DNA of 64,000 bases from Collimonas sp. OK307 (lineage in GTDB: Bacteria > Pseudomonadota > Gammaproteobacteria > Burkholderiales > Burkholderiaceae_D): the NCBI RefSeq assembly GCF_900113705.1, contig NZ_FOQI01000001.1, forward strand, positions 372,001-436,000. The letters are read 5' to 3'. Below, piece by piece: positions 25,133 to 35,321 of this stretch. The notes beneath the pieces are model-generated. The model had not been told where the DNA came from. It saw only the letters and a list, made by a program, of their open reading frames with translations, and ran no database searches. Within the stretch, counting starts at the first letter, position 1. Each line of letters starts with the position of its first letter. Both the position numbers and the translations under genes were made by a program.

Positions 25133-26941
25133 TTAAAACGTTTCCCAGTCATCGGCGTTAGACGCTGCCAATTTGGCCGCGGGCGCTTTCCACGGCGCCT
25201 GCGGCCCCTCGGCGGCGGCCTTGCCGACGTTAGCGGCGGCGCGCACCTTGTTTACGCCGACCGTTCTCAGAACCGGGGGTGAGGCGCGCTTTGCAGGCGA
25301 CGCAAGCGGTCGCCTGGCGGCGAACGATGGCTCCGTGCGCCGGGGCGCTGCCGGCGCATTGTTGTTACTACTGCTACCGCTATGCTGCGGCTCCGCCACC
25401 AGGAACACCGATACCGCGTCCTGCAAGCGTTGCGCCTGCCCTTCCAGTGAATTGGCGGCAGCCGCCACCTGCTCCACCAGCGCAGCATTCTGTTGCGTGA
25501 CCTTGTCCATTTGCATGACGGCCTGATTGACCTGCTCGATGCCGCTGCTTTGCTCTTCCGAGGCGACGGTTACTTCCGCCATGATGTCGGTCACACGCTT
25601 GACCGCCTGCACGATTTCATCCATGGTCTGGCCGGCACGGGCCACCAGTTCTGAGCCGCCGTCAACCTTGTCGACCGAATCCCCTATCAATTCCTTGATT
25701 TCCTTGGCTGCCTGGGCGCTGCGCTGCGCCAGATTGCGCACTTCAGCCGCCACCACCGCGAAACCACGGCCTTGCTCGCCGGCCCGGGCCGCCTCCACTG
25801 CCGCATTCAGCGCCAGGATATTAGTCTGGAAGGCGATGCCGTCGATGACGCCGATAATGTCGGCGATGCGCTTGGAGCTATCGGTAATGCCCTGCATGGT
25901 GTGCACCACCTGTCCGACCACCTCGCCACCCTTGGCCGCGATGCTGGAAGCGCTCTGCGCCAGCTGGCCGGCCTGCCGGGCGTTATCGGCGTTTTGCCGC
26001 ACCGTGGCAGTCAGTTGCTCCATGCTGGCGGCGGTTTCCTGTAGCGAAGCCGCCTGCTGCTCGGTGCGTGCCGACAAATCGCTGTTACCGGCGGAAATCT
26101 CTTTGATCGAAGCGCCGATATTGTGCGAACCTTCGCGAATTTCGGTGATGGCTGCCGCCAGTTGCTGCTGCATCTGCCGCATCGCATGCAGCAAGCTGGT
26201 TTTATCCCCGGCATCGACCAGCACCGTCAAATCCAGTTCGCCGGCGGCGATTCTGGTGGCGATAGCCGCTGCGTAGCCGGGCTCGCCTCCGAGGCTGCGT
26301 GTCACACTGCGGATGATCAGCAACATGGTCGCCGATACCGTCACGCCGATGATGATCATGATCAGCAGCAGCTTGAGCAGATTGTCATAAAATGCCGCTT
26401 CCACATCGTTCACAAACACGCCCGATACCAGGTACCAGTCCCAAGGCGCAAAATAGTTAACCTGGCTGATTTTCTCGGCGCGGGTATCGACGGTGCCGGG
26501 CAGGCGCCCCATGTAATGCACGATGCCCTGCTGTTGCTGCTTGCCCAGCTTGACCATCTCCACGTAATACAACTTGCCGTCGGTATCCTTACGGTCGCTG
26601 ACGTTCTTGTTGACGATGTCCTTGCTGGTCGGGTGCATCAATACCACCGGCTGCGAATCGAAGACAAACACGTAGTTGCCGTCCGCATAGCGCATGCTGC
26701 TGACGCGCCGCAAAGCCTGGCTTTGCGCATCCGCCAGGCTGAGCTTGTTGGCGGCAACGTCATCGGCATAGCCTTTGACAATGCCGGCCGCTGTCTCCAC
26801 CACATTCTTCAACCCTGCCTCGCGCTCGCGCATCATCGTGTCGCGGGTATTTAAAGCGGACCAGCCGGCCAGCAACAACAACCCCAGCCACATGACCGCC
26901 AGCACCAGCCACAACTTCGCTTTCAGACTCAGATTTTTCAT
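25133..26941 (-). CDS. Methyl-accepting chemotaxis protein with Cache domain and CheR-tether
   Basis: A 602-residue chemoreceptor. An N-terminal membrane helix precedes a single-Cache periplasmic domain (residues about 35-185, with [20 protein letters not shown] and [14 protein letters not shown]). A second membrane helix, HAMP, and a signalling domain with the hairpin tip [29 protein letters not shown] follow. The C-terminus is an Ala/Pro-rich linker ending DDWETF, a WxxF pentapeptide that in other receptors tethers CheR/CheB. It lies 30 bp downstream of a paralogous receptor gene, presumably in one transcript. Confidence 0.93.
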   Translation of the reverse strand: MKNLSLKAKLWLVLAVMWLGLLLLAGWSALNTRDTMMREREAGLKNVVETAAGIVKGYADDVAANKLSLADAQSQALRRVSSMRYADGNYVFVFDSQPVVLMHPTSKDIVNKNVSDRKDTDGKLYYVEMVKLGKQQQQGIVHYMGRLPGTVDTRAEKISQVNYFAPWDWYLVSGVFVNDVEAAFYDNLLKLLLIMIIIGVTVSATMLLIIRSVTRSLGGEPGYAAAIATRIAAGELDLTVLVDAGDKTSLLHAMRQMQQQLAAAITEIREGSHNIGASIKEISAGNSDLSARTEQQAASLQETAASMEQLTATVRQNADNARQAGQLAQSASSIAAKGGEVVGQVVHTMQGITDSSKRIADIIGVIDGIAFQTNILALNAAVEAARAGEQGRGFAVVAAEVRNLAQRSAQAAKEIKELIGDSVDKVDGGSELVARAGQTMDEIVQAVKRVTDIMAEVTVASEEQSSGIEQVNQAVMQMDKVTQQNAALVEQVAAAANSLEGQAQRLQDAVSVFLVAEPQHSGSSSNNNAPAAPRRTEPSFAARRPLASPAKRASPPVLRTVGVNKVRAAANVGKAAAEGPQAPWKAPAAKLAASNADDWETF

Positions 26942-26971
26942 ACCTGCACACTTTCCTGTAAAAAAATAGAT

Positions 26972-28621
26972 CTACGCTGCCATACGCCGCGCCGTCGTTC
27001 TGGCAGACAATTGCGCATGTCGTGGCGTAACGTCCATGGCGTGGCGGGCCGGCTCGCCATGGTTAGTCGGGCTGCTATCGGTTTTGAACACGCCCACCAT
27101 CTGCGCCAGATGGATGGCCTGCTCTTGCAATGACGCCGCGGCGGCGGCAGCTTGCTCCACCAGGGCGGCATTTTGCTGGGTTACTTCATCCATTTGCGTG
27201 ATCGCGTGATTGACCTGTTCGATACCCGTGCTTTGCTCCTGGCTGGCGGTAGCGATTTCGCCGATGATGTCGGTCACGCGTTTAACGCTGGTCACCACTT
27301 CACCCATGGTCACGCCAGCTTGCTCCACCAGTTTGCTGCCACTGCCGACCTGGCTGACGGATTCATCGATTAGCACTTTGATTTCCTTGGCTGCCGCGGC
27401 CGAGCGTTGCGCCAGACTGCGCACCTCCGAGGCCACCACGGCAAAGCCGCGGCCCTGCTCGCCGGCGCGCGCCGCTTCTACCGCAGCGTTCAAGGCGAGG
27501 ATATTGGTCTGGAAGGCGATACCGTCAATCACGCCGATGATGTCGACGATTTTCTTCGACGAACTGCGGATATTGCCCATGGTATCGACCACCTGCGACA
27601 CCACCGCGCTGCTGTCGCTTGCCACTTGCGAAGCACTAACCGCCAGTTGATTGGCTTGGCGCGCGTTGTCGGCGTTTTGCTTGACGGTCGAGGTCAGTTG
27701 TTCCATTGCCGAAGCGGTTTCTTCCAGCGATCCGGCCTGTTGTTCCGTGCGGCTGGACAGATCCAGGTTGCCGCTGGCGATCTGGCTGGAGGCGGTGGCA
27801 ATCGTGTCGGCGGAATTTTTGATGTTGGAAATCGTATGCAGCAGCGATGTGCGCATGCATTTCATTGCATACACCAGGCTGCGCGTATCGCCCGGACGGG
27901 TCGCTATATCCAGGCTGAGGTCGCCGTCGGCAATACGGTTGGCGATATCTGCCGCCTGGCCAGGATCGCCGCCTATCGCATTCAGCATGCTACGGTTGGA
28001 ATAGGTAATCAGCGCGCCCAGCGCCAATGCCACCACCAGCAATATGGCGCCGCCCTGATACAGGGATTGCATGAAGGCCTGGTTCAGGTCATCCACATAA
28101 ATGCCGGTAGTGGCGATCCAGTCCCATGGCTGGTAGCCGAGCGCGAACGACATCTTCGGCACGGCCTCGGCAGCGCCGACTTTTGGCCAGACATACTCGA
28201 TGAAACCGCCGCCTGGCTGGCTGCCAGCCTTGGAAATCAAGGCAAATACCAGATTGCCCTCGGGGTCCTTGAAATCGCTCATCTTGCGTCCGTTCATCTC
28301 CGGCTTGATCGGATGCATGACCATTACCTCATTCGAAGTAATAATCGAAAAATAGCCATCCTTGCCGAACCACATGGCCTTCAGCCGCGCCAGCGCCTGC
28401 TGTTGCGCTTCGTTCTTGCTGAGCGCGCCGCTGGCGGCCATGGCGCCGTATTCCTTGATGATGCTCATGGCGACGTGGGATACGTTCATCAAATCGCTTT
28501 TACGTTCTTCCAGCCGGATCTGCCGCGCTTGATAAGCGTTGAATACGGAGATCGAAAATAATGCGACCAGGCTGACCAGCAGCGGCAGCCAGAGTTTTTG
28601 CGTAAAAGACAATTTATTCAT
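26972..28621 (-). CDS. Methyl-accepting chemotaxis protein with Cache domain
   Basis: A 549-residue chemoreceptor with the same plan as its downstream neighbour: a membrane helix, single-Cache domain ([36 protein letters not shown]), second helix, HAMP and a signalling domain with [29 protein letters not shown]. The Cache parts differ clearly, so the ligands may differ. It lacks the WxxF tail, ending TTARRMAA. The gene is divergent from wspA across 340 bp. Likely feeds a flagellar chemotaxis pathway encoded elsewhere. Confidence 0.93.
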   Translation of the reverse strand: MNKLSFTQKLWLPLLVSLVALFSISVFNAYQARQIRLEERKSDLMNVSHVAMSIIKEYGAMAASGALSKNEAQQQALARLKAMWFGKDGYFSIITSNEVMVMHPIKPEMNGRKMSDFKDPEGNLVFALISKAGSQPGGGFIEYVWPKVGAAEAVPKMSFALGYQPWDWIATTGIYVDDLNQAFMQSLYQGGAILLVVALALGALITYSNRSMLNAIGGDPGQAADIANRIADGDLSLDIATRPGDTRSLVYAMKCMRTSLLHTISNIKNSADTIATASSQIASGNLDLSSRTEQQAGSLEETASAMEQLTSTVKQNADNARQANQLAVSASQVASDSSAVVSQVVDTMGNIRSSSKKIVDIIGVIDGIAFQTNILALNAAVEAARAGEQGRGFAVVASEVRSLAQRSAAAAKEIKVLIDESVSQVGSGSKLVEQAGVTMGEVVTSVKRVTDIIGEIATASQEQSTGIEQVNHAITQMDEVTQQNAALVEQAAAAAASLQEQAIHLAQMVGVFKTDSSPTNHGEPARHAMDVTPRHAQLSARTTARRMAA

Positions 28622-28961
28622 TAATGGGTCCCCGTTTTCCTAAGCAATTATTAGTAGCGTGCAGCGATCATGCGTCGGCACGGAAAGCGATCGTCTTCCA
28701 AGCTTTCCTTTGCATTAACGCCGGCGTTGTTGTGTAGCTGAAGGGGGAGCAACAAAAATTTTGCGCAATCGCGCCGAAGCCGACTCAGCGTAGCTAAAAA
28801 CTCGTGCGCATTAGATCTGACTGGTTTATTGTGTCCACATAGAAATTAGTTGACGATTAGCCGATGACGGAACAGTTATCAATTTAGCAAATAAATCACA
28901 TTTCAAGCCGCGGACCAAAAAGAACGCGGCGATCATCGATTTCCGACAGGAGAAATAACAC
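28622..28961. promoter_or_regulatory. Divergent promoter region between chemoreceptor pair and wsp operon
   Basis: This 340-bp gap must hold the start signals of both transcripts, but I cannot fix them. GCCGATGA at 28860-28867 resembles the -10 part of FliA promoters, but the -35 part (AGAAATTA at 28841) is poor. TTGACG at 28850-28855 lacks a well-placed -10. AGGAGA at 28948-28953 is the ribosome site of wspA. No small gene is supported. Confidence 0.5.
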
Positions 28962-30590
28962 GTGAAGCAATGGACTATTCGGCAAAGAATGCTGGTGAGT
29001 TTTAGTGTCATTCTGGCGCTCATGGGATTCATGGCCGGCATCACCTACCTGAAGCTGGCAGCGATCGAACATGAAACCGTCAGTTTCCAGACCGACTCCA
29101 TACCCGGTCTGGAGTTGAGCACCGGCATCCGCTCGAACTGGTCTCAGAGTTATCTGCTGGCGTTGCAGGTGATAGCTTTGGATAACCCGGAGCAACGAAA
29201 AAAAGATCTGGCGGCAATGCACGCCTACTCGGAAAAAATGGATAAGCTGGTAGAGGACTACGAAAAGACCATTTTCGAGAATGAGGACAGAGCCAATTTC
29301 ATCGCCTTCAAAGCTACGCGGGCGCAATACGACCGGATTATGTCCGAGGTGTTGAAACTGGATGATTTGCAAAAGAATGCGCAAGCTCGCAGCCTGCTGA
29401 CGGAACAACTGGAACCGGCCTGGCAGCAAGGGCGCAAAGCCGCCACGCAATTGCGCGACTTTAACCAGCAATCCGAAGTCCGCTCGGTAGATAAAATCGA
29501 GGCTGCAGTGCTGGTCACCAAGAGTACTTTGCTGGCAGCGCTGGTGATTGCCCTGGCGGCAGCGCTGATCTGCGGCGTCTTTCTGCTGCGTGCTATCACG
29601 CGCCCGATGACAAACCTGATTGCTGCCCTGGAAGTGATTCGTTCCGGCGACCTGTCGCAACGTCTCAACCTCAATCGCCATGATGAATTTCAAGCATTGG
29701 AAACCGGTCTGAACCGCATGTCCGACGAGCTGACCGGCCTGGTCGGGCAAGCGCAGAAATCGGCAATTCAGGTCACCACCTCGGTAGTGGAGATTGCCGC
29801 CACCGCCAAACAGCAGCAAGCCACAGCCAACGAAACCGCCGCCACTACCACCGAAATCGGCGCCACTTCCCGGGAAATCTATTCCACATCGCGCGAACTG
29901 GTGAGCACCATGAATGAAGTTTCGTCTGGCGCCGAGGAAGCTGCCAGACTGGTCGGCACCGGCCAGGCTGGCCTGACGCAGATGGAAGACACCATGCATC
30001 ACGTGATGGATGCGGCCGGTTTGGTCAACGCCAAGCTAGCCATCCTCAACGAAAAAGCCAGCAATATCAATCAAGTCGTGACGACCATCACCAAGGTCGC
30101 CGGGCAAACCAACCTGCTATCGCTGAACGCCGCCATCGAGGCCGAAAAAGCCGGCGAATACGGTCGCGGATTTTCCGTGGTGGCGACCGAAATCCGCCGC
30201 CTGGCCGACCAGACCGCGGTTGCTACTTACGACATCGAGCAGATGGTGAAAGAGATCCAGTCTGCCGTATCGGCCGGCGTGATGGGGATGGATAAATTTT
30301 CCGAAGAAGTACGGCGCGGTATCGCCGATGTGCAGAATGTCGGCGTCCAGCTATCGCAGATCATCCAACAGGTGCAGGCGTTGACGCCGCGTTTTCAATC
30401 GGTCAACGAAGGGGTGCAGGCTCAAGCCATTGGCGCCGAGCAGATTAGCCAGGCGCTGGAACAATTAAGCGAAGCCGCGCATCAAAGCGTGGAATCGCTG
30501 CGCCAGTCGAGCCAGGCGATTGACGAGTTGACGCTGACTGCGAATGGCTTGCGCAACGGCGTCTCGCGCTTCAAGTTGAAGCTCGGCTGA
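28962..30590 (+). CDS. wspA: WspA, surface-sensing methyl-accepting receptor
   Basis: A 542-residue receptor. It has an N-terminal membrane helix, a four-helix-bundle periplasmic domain (LELSTGIRSNWSQSYLLAL), a second membrane helix near residues 185-210, HAMP (RPMTNLIAALEVIRSGDL), and a signalling domain whose tip reads TNLLSLNAAIEAEKAGEYGRGFSVVATEIRRLADQ. The EAEKAGE variant is typical of WspA. It starts with GTG at 28962, set by AGGAGA 8 bases upstream. First gene of a seven-gene operon in the same order as Pseudomonas wspABCDEFR. Confidence 0.93.
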   Translation: MKQWTIRQRMLVSFSVILALMGFMAGITYLKLAAIEHETVSFQTDSIPGLELSTGIRSNWSQSYLLALQVIALDNPEQRKKDLAAMHAYSEKMDKLVEDYEKTIFENEDRANFIAFKATRAQYDRIMSEVLKLDDLQKNAQARSLLTEQLEPAWQQGRKAATQLRDFNQQSEVRSVDKIEAAVLVTKSTLLAALVIALAAALICGVFLLRAITRPMTNLIAALEVIRSGDLSQRLNLNRHDEFQALETGLNRMSDELTGLVGQAQKSAIQVTTSVVEIAATAKQQQATANETAATTTEIGATSREIYSTSRELVSTMNEVSSGAEEAARLVGTGQAGLTQMEDTMHHVMDAAGLVNAKLAILNEKASNINQVVTTITKVAGQTNLLSLNAAIEAEKAGEYGRGFSVVATEIRRLADQTAVATYDIEQMVKEIQSAVSAGVMGMDKFSEEVRRGIADVQNVGVQLSQIIQQVQALTPRFQSVNEGVQAQAIGAEQISQALEQLSEAAHQSVESLRQSSQAIDELTLTANGLRNGVSRFKLKLG

Positions 30591-30623
30591 GGCTGATGCG
30601 GAAATGTGCAGATAGAATAAACC

Positions 30624-31082
30624 ATGCTTTTTTTATTGTTCCAGATCGACAAAGATTATTACGCACTTGATACCCGTCAGGTGGCTGTAGTGCTGTCGTT
30701 GGTCAACCTGAAACAAATGCCGGCGACAGCGCCTTGGGTCGCTGGCGTATTCACCTATCGCGGCCAGTCGGTGCCGGTGATCGATCTCAGCCTGCTGGCG
30801 CTGGGGCGCCCGGCTCTGCGCCGCCTCAGCACTCGCATGGTACTGGTGCATTACCCTGTGCCTGGTGGGGGTAACCGCCTGCTCGGACTGGTATTGGAAA
30901 AAGCCAGCGAAATCATGCGTCGTGAACGCTCCGAATTTCGCGATAGCGGCCTCGATCACGGTAATGCGCCTTATCTGGGCCCGGTTACCGACGATGCGCG
31001 CGGCCTGATTCAAGCGGTCCGGATACAAGACTTGCTGCCGCCCGACGTGCGTGCACAATTGTTTCCGGCCGAGGTGCAATGA
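30624..31082 (+). CDS. wspB: WspB, CheW-like coupling protein
   Basis: A 152-residue CheW-domain protein (LLFQIDKDYYALDTRQVAVVL, GVFTYRGQSVPVIDLSLLALG, LGLVLEKASEIM). It should link WspA to the kinase WspE at the cell pole or in dispersed patches. Its stop overlaps the start of wspC (ATGA at 31079), giving coupled translation. The ribosome site is weak. It is one of two CheW-like proteins in the operon, as in other Wsp systems. Confidence 0.92.
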   Translation: MLFLLFQIDKDYYALDTRQVAVVLSLVNLKQMPATAPWVAGVFTYRGQSVPVIDLSLLALGRPALRRLSTRMVLVHYPVPGGGNRLLGLVLEKASEIMRRERSEFRDSGLDHGNAPYLGPVTDDARGLIQAVRIQDLLPPDVRAQLFPAEVQ

Positions 31083-32341
31083 TGCCGCTGGAAAAATTTG
31101 AAATCCTGCTGAAACGCACCATGGGCCTGGATATCCAATCCATAGGCCGGCCCATGCTGGAGCGCGCGTTACAGGAAAGATGCGGCAGTTGCGGTATCGA
31201 TGAGCTGGATGCCTACTGGCTGTTGCTACAGGTCTCGGAACGGGAACAGTTGCAATTGATCGAGTCGGTAATCGTTCCGGAAACCTGGTTTTTCCGGAAT
31301 CGCGAAGCCTTTATCGAAATGACGCATCTGCTACCGCAACGGCCGCTCAGCGGCGGCCAGCCCTTGCGTATCCTGAGCCTGCCCTGCTCCACTGGTGAAG
31401 AACCGTATTCGATTGCGATGGCGCTGCTGGACGCCGGCCTGTCGCCGCGGCACTTCCGTATCGACGCCATCGACATCAGTCAGCGATCGCTCGATATCGC
31501 CCGCCAGGCTGTATACGGCAAGAATTCGTTTCGCGGTGACTTCTTGACGTTTCGATATAAATATTTTGCGCTCAATGAGCAAGGTTATGCGCTGTCGGAA
31601 ACGGTCCGGCAACAAGTGTATTTTATGCAAAGCAACCTGTTTGCTGCCGATCTGCTGGCCGGGCAAGTCCCCTACGACATTATCTTTTGCCGCAATCTGT
31701 TGATCTATTTCGATCGCGCCATCCAGCATCAGGCGGTCACCATCCTGCTCCAGCGGTTGGCGCCTGAAGGTCTGCTATTTGTCGGTCCTGCGGAAAGCGC
31801 TTTGATGACGCAACACGCGCTGACACAGGTCAAAGCGCCAATGTCCTTCGCTTTCCGGCAAGGTGCTCCTGCACAGGAATTAGCAAAACCGGCGGCGCCG
31901 CCGGCTACCGCCGTCTTCACTCGTCAACCGCCAATGTCACTATTGCGACCGAGGTCGAGGCCCGCTGCAGAGCGCATCATTCAGGAAAAACAGGAAAAAA
32001 TCAAAGCAAGCGCAGATACGGCGCCGGCATTATTACCGCAAACGACCCTGGCAACGGCGCAACTACTGGCGGATCAAGGCAAGCTGAGCGAAGCCGCCAA
32101 CCTGTGCGAACAACTGATACAGCGTCATGGTGCATCAGCCGCGCTCTACTATCTGATGGGTGTGGTCCATGATGCGGCCGACCGTAAACAGGCCGCCACC
32201 GACTGCTATCGAAAAGTCCTGTATCTGGAACCCGCCCATGCTGAAGCCATGACGCATCTGGCGGCATTGCTGCAAGTGCAAGGAGATTTCGCCGGCGCCA
32301 GATTATTGCAGCAACGCGTACGGCGTTCGACAGAATCATGA
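31079..32341 (+). CDS. wspC: WspC, CheR-type methyltransferase with TPR repeats
   Basis: A 420-residue protein. About residues 1-270 form a CheR methyltransferase: the N-terminal helical domain, LRILSLPCSTGEEPYSIAMAL for SAM, and YDIIFCRNLLIYFD. A Pro/Ala-rich linker and C-terminal tetratricopeptide repeats follow (GASAALYYLMGVVHDAADRKQAATDCYRKVLYLEPAHAEAMTHLA). It methylates glutamates of WspA and so raises kinase activity. Both ends overlap neighbours by 4 bp. Confidence 0.94.
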   Translation: MMPLEKFEILLKRTMGLDIQSIGRPMLERALQERCGSCGIDELDAYWLLLQVSEREQLQLIESVIVPETWFFRNREAFIEMTHLLPQRPLSGGQPLRILSLPCSTGEEPYSIAMALLDAGLSPRHFRIDAIDISQRSLDIARQAVYGKNSFRGDFLTFRYKYFALNEQGYALSETVRQQVYFMQSNLFAADLLAGQVPYDIIFCRNLLIYFDRAIQHQAVTILLQRLAPEGLLFVGPAESALMTQHALTQVKAPMSFAFRQGAPAQELAKPAAPPATAVFTRQPPMSLLRPRSRPAAERIIQEKQEKIKASADTAPALLPQTTLATAQLLADQGKLSEAANLCEQLIQRHGASAALYYLMGVVHDAADRKQAATDCYRKVLYLEPAHAEAMTHLAALLQVQGDFAGARLLQQRVRRSTES

Positions 32342-33054
32342 GTACATCCCTTCATTATCAAGTCAACACCGCCATGACGCAGATCGACGATTGCTGGAAC
32401 CGGATCGGCGTACGCGGCGATGCTTCATGCGAGCAGTTGATTCTGCATATCGATTGTCGCAACTGCCCGGTGCATGCGCGCGCCGCGGCCGAGCTGCTGG
32501 ACCGCTTGCAAATAGATGAGATTGGCGACAACCTCTCTGAACAGGCCGAAGAACAAGCAGAAAAACAACCGCAAAGCGCCGCAGACCTGCGCTCCGTGCT
32601 GCTGTTTCGCATCGGCGAAGAATGGTTGGCGCTGCCGACTGCGCTGCTGGAAGAAATCACCGAACAGCGCGCCATACATCGCCTGCCTCACCGACAAAAC
32701 GCCATCGTGTTGGGCATTACCAATATTCGCGGCGCGCTGGTGACTTGCGTTTCCCTGGCGGCGATGCTCGGCATCGGCATCGGCAACGGCGACGAACGCA
32801 ACGGGCGCAACGAACGCCAGGAACTATTGCGGCGCATGCTGATAGTTCGGCACAACGGCCAAACTACCGCCTTTACAGCGGATGAAGTGCACGGCACCCT
32901 GCGCGTCGCCGATTCCGCCCGGCAAGCGGTGCCCACCACGCTGACGCGCGCAGCCGGCCATTTCACTCATGCAATCATCCACTGGAATGGGCATAGCGTA
33001 GGTTTGCTGGAGCAGGAACTGCTGTTTAACGCGCTAGATCGGAGCCTGGCATGA
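32338..33054 (+). CDS. wspD: WspD, CheW-like coupling protein
   Basis: A 238-residue protein with an N-terminal extension of about 75 residues that carries two short Cys segments (CEQLILHIDCRNCPVHARAA). The CheW domain follows (LLFRIGEEWLALPTALLEEIT, GITNIRGALVTCVSLAAML). The cysteine-rich extension (CxxC with a third Cys nearby) is typical of WspD-like proteins, though its role is unknown. It should pair with WspB in joining receptor and kinase. It overlaps wspC and wspE by 4 bp each. Confidence 0.92.
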   Translation: MSTSLHYQVNTAMTQIDDCWNRIGVRGDASCEQLILHIDCRNCPVHARAAAELLDRLQIDEIGDNLSEQAEEQAEKQPQSAADLRSVLLFRIGEEWLALPTALLEEITEQRAIHRLPHRQNAIVLGITNIRGALVTCVSLAAMLGIGIGNGDERNGRNERQELLRRMLIVRHNGQTTAFTADEVHGTLRVADSARQAVPTTLTRAAGHFTHAIIHWNGHSVGLLEQELLFNALDRSLA

Positions 33055-35321
33055 ACGTCGACGACATACGCGACGCTTCCATGCTTGATCTGTTTCGCCT
33101 GGAGGTAGAAACCCAGGCGCAGGTCATGAGCAGCGGCCTGTTAGCCATCGAACGCTCGGCTTCACCGGAACAATTGGAAGCCTGCATGCGGGCAGCCCAT
33201 TCGATCAAGGGCGCGGCGCGGATTGTCGGCATCCAGGCGGGCGTCGATGTCACCCATGTAATGGAAGACTGCTTCGTTTCTGCGCAGCAGGGAAAAGTGC
33301 AACTGGGGCCACGCCGCATCGACCAGCTATTGCACGGTGTCGATCTGCTGCAAAGGATAGCCATCAGCGCCGAGGACATCGAATTATGGCAGGCAGGTAG
33401 CGGCCGCAAGGAAATCGAGACGTTCCTGCGAGGCCTTGAAGACAGTTTGCGGCAGGCTGACGATCATTCCCGTCAACTGGAAACAACTGTCGCTGCGGCA
33501 GTAGATCTGGACGATGCCGGCGAAATCCCGCAAAGTGGCAATCAGGGTAAGAACAAAGAACAGTCAGACCGCATGTTACGTGTCACCGCTGCGCATTTGA
33601 ACCAGCTGGTCAGCCTGTCCGGTGAATCGTTGGTGGAATCGCGCTGGCTGCCGGTATTCAACGAATCGTTGCAGCGCCTTAAACGATTGCAGCAGAGTAC
33701 CGCGCAATCGCTGGAAATCTTGCATGACACGCTGCGCGAGAACAATCTTGTTGGCGCACAACACAAGGCATTGCAAGCTGTCCGCCAGAATGTCGATGCC
33801 AGCCAGAAAATGCTGGCAGAACGCCTGACCGAACTGGAGCTGTTCGAGCGGCGCAACAGTAGTCGCGCCCAGCGTTTGTACGATCAGGCGCTGGCTTGCC
33901 GCATGCGGCCGTTTGCCGATCGGGTGGTGGGCTACGATCGCATGGTGCGCGATCTCGGACGCACTTTAGGTAAACAGGTAAGGCTGGAGATCCACGGCGA
34001 AACCACGCAGGTCGATCGCGACATCCTGGAGCAACTGGACGCACCGCTGGTGCATCTGTTGCGCAATGCGCTGGACCATGGCATCGAACAGCCACAGCAG
34101 CGACGCGCCGCGGGCAAGAACGATGAAGGCCTGATTACATTGACTGCGCGCCACCATGCCGGTCTGTTGCAAATCACGATCAGCGACGACGGTAACGGCA
34201 TGGACCTGGAGCAATTGCGCACTTCCCTGGTGCGGCGCGGCCTGGTCGACAGCGCAACTGCAAGCCGCCTGAGTGACGCTGAACTGCTGCACTTCCTGTT
34301 ATTGCCAGGCTTCAGCATGCGCGACACCGTCACGGAAATTTCCGGGCGCGGCGTCGGCCTGGACGTGGTCCACAACATGCTCAAACGCATGCGCGGCACG
34401 ATCCAGATTTTCAGCGATGCAGGCCAAGGCATGCGTTTTCAATTGCAACTGCCTTTGACGTTGTCGCTGGTGCGCAGCTTGCTGGTCAACATCGGCGGCG
34501 AGGCCTACGCCTTCCCTCTGGCTTACGTCAACCGCACCATGATATTGGAGAAGGATCAGATCGAATCGCTGGAAGGCCGTCAACACTTTACGTTTGAAAA
34601 GCGCCAGATCGGCCTGATCTCCGCCAGCCAGATTTTACAGAGCGGCGATGCCGCGACCGATGACGGGCTTGACGACAGGATTGCGCTGGTGGTAATCGGC
34701 GATCAGACACAGACCTATGGCCTGCAAGTCGACCGTTTGCTGGGCGAGCACATGCTGGTGGTGCAACCGCTGGATACACGCCTGGGCAAGATCAAGGATG
34801 TGGCGGCAGCTGCGTTGATGGAAGACGGCGCGCCGGTATTGATACTGGACGTTGTCGACATGCTGAATTCAGCCGAAAAACTGATTGCGCATGGCCAGCT
34901 CGACAAAATCCAGAACAACGCCAGCCGACAGCAGGCCAGGACCAGCAAACGGGTGCTGGTGGTCGACGATTCGCTTACCGTGCGCGAGCTGGAACGCAAG
35001 CTGCTAAGTAGCCGCGGCTATACGGTGCGGGTTGCGGTGGACGGAATGGACGGCTGGAACGCATTGCGCAGCGAGCCATTCGACCTGGTAGTGACCGATA
35101 TCGACATGCCACGCATGGATGGCATTGAACTGGTCACTCTGATCAAGAAAAGTCTGCAGCTGAGAGCTATTCCGGTGATGATCGTATCTTACAAGGACCG
35201 GCAGGAAGACCGACAGCGCGGCCTTGAAGCCGGCGCCGATTATTATCTGGCCAAAGCCAGTTTTCACGACGAGACCTTGCTGCAAGCGGTGGCAGACCTG
35301 ATCGGAGAGGCCCATTCATGA
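33051..35321 (+). CDS. wspE: WspE, hybrid CheA-type histidine kinase/response regulator
   Basis: A 756-residue kinase. In order: an Hpt domain with phospho-accepting H50 (AAHSIKGAARIVG); a dimerisation region; a HATPase domain with N-box HLLRNALDHGIE, GNGMDLEQLR and GRGVGLDVVHNML; a CheW-like domain; and a C-terminal receiver (VLVVDDSLTVRELE, VVTDIDMPRMDGIEL). It phosphorylates WspR and WspF. The fused receiver is normal for WspE. ATGA overlaps lie at both ends. Confidence 0.95.
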   Translation: MNVDDIRDASMLDLFRLEVETQAQVMSSGLLAIERSASPEQLEACMRAAHSIKGAARIVGIQAGVDVTHVMEDCFVSAQQGKVQLGPRRIDQLLHGVDLLQRIAISAEDIELWQAGSGRKEIETFLRGLEDSLRQADDHSRQLETTVAAAVDLDDAGEIPQSGNQGKNKEQSDRMLRVTAAHLNQLVSLSGESLVESRWLPVFNESLQRLKRLQQSTAQSLEILHDTLRENNLVGAQHKALQAVRQNVDASQKMLAERLTELELFERRNSSRAQRLYDQALACRMRPFADRVVGYDRMVRDLGRTLGKQVRLEIHGETTQVDRDILEQLDAPLVHLLRNALDHGIEQPQQRRAAGKNDEGLITLTARHHAGLLQITISDDGNGMDLEQLRTSLVRRGLVDSATASRLSDAELLHFLLLPGFSMRDTVTEISGRGVGLDVVHNMLKRMRGTIQIFSDAGQGMRFQLQLPLTLSLVRSLLVNIGGEAYAFPLAYVNRTMILEKDQIESLEGRQHFTFEKRQIGLISASQILQSGDAATDDGLDDRIALVVIGDQTQTYGLQVDRLLGEHMLVVQPLDTRLGKIKDVAAAALMEDGAPVLILDVVDMLNSAEKLIAHGQLDKIQNNASRQQARTSKRVLVVDDSLTVRELERKLLSSRGYTVRVAVDGMDGWNALRSEPFDLVVTDIDMPRMDGIELVTLIKKSLQLRAIPVMIVSYKDRQEDRQRGLEAGADYYLAKASFHDETLLQAVADLIGEAHS

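Noticed and set aside
27407-28561. A 384-codon ORF opposite the Cache chemoreceptor gene
   Set aside because: Antisense shadow; a similar shadow frame occurs opposite the paralogous receptor, as expected from codon bias.
28841-28867. A FliA (sigma-28) promoter for wspA
   Set aside because: GCCGATGA is close to the -10 element, but the -35 part AGAAATTA is too far from TAAAGTTT to call.
28896-30002. A 368-codon minus-strand ORF opposite wspA
   Set aside because: Antisense to a conserved receptor in a canonical operon, with low-complexity Gly-rich translation.
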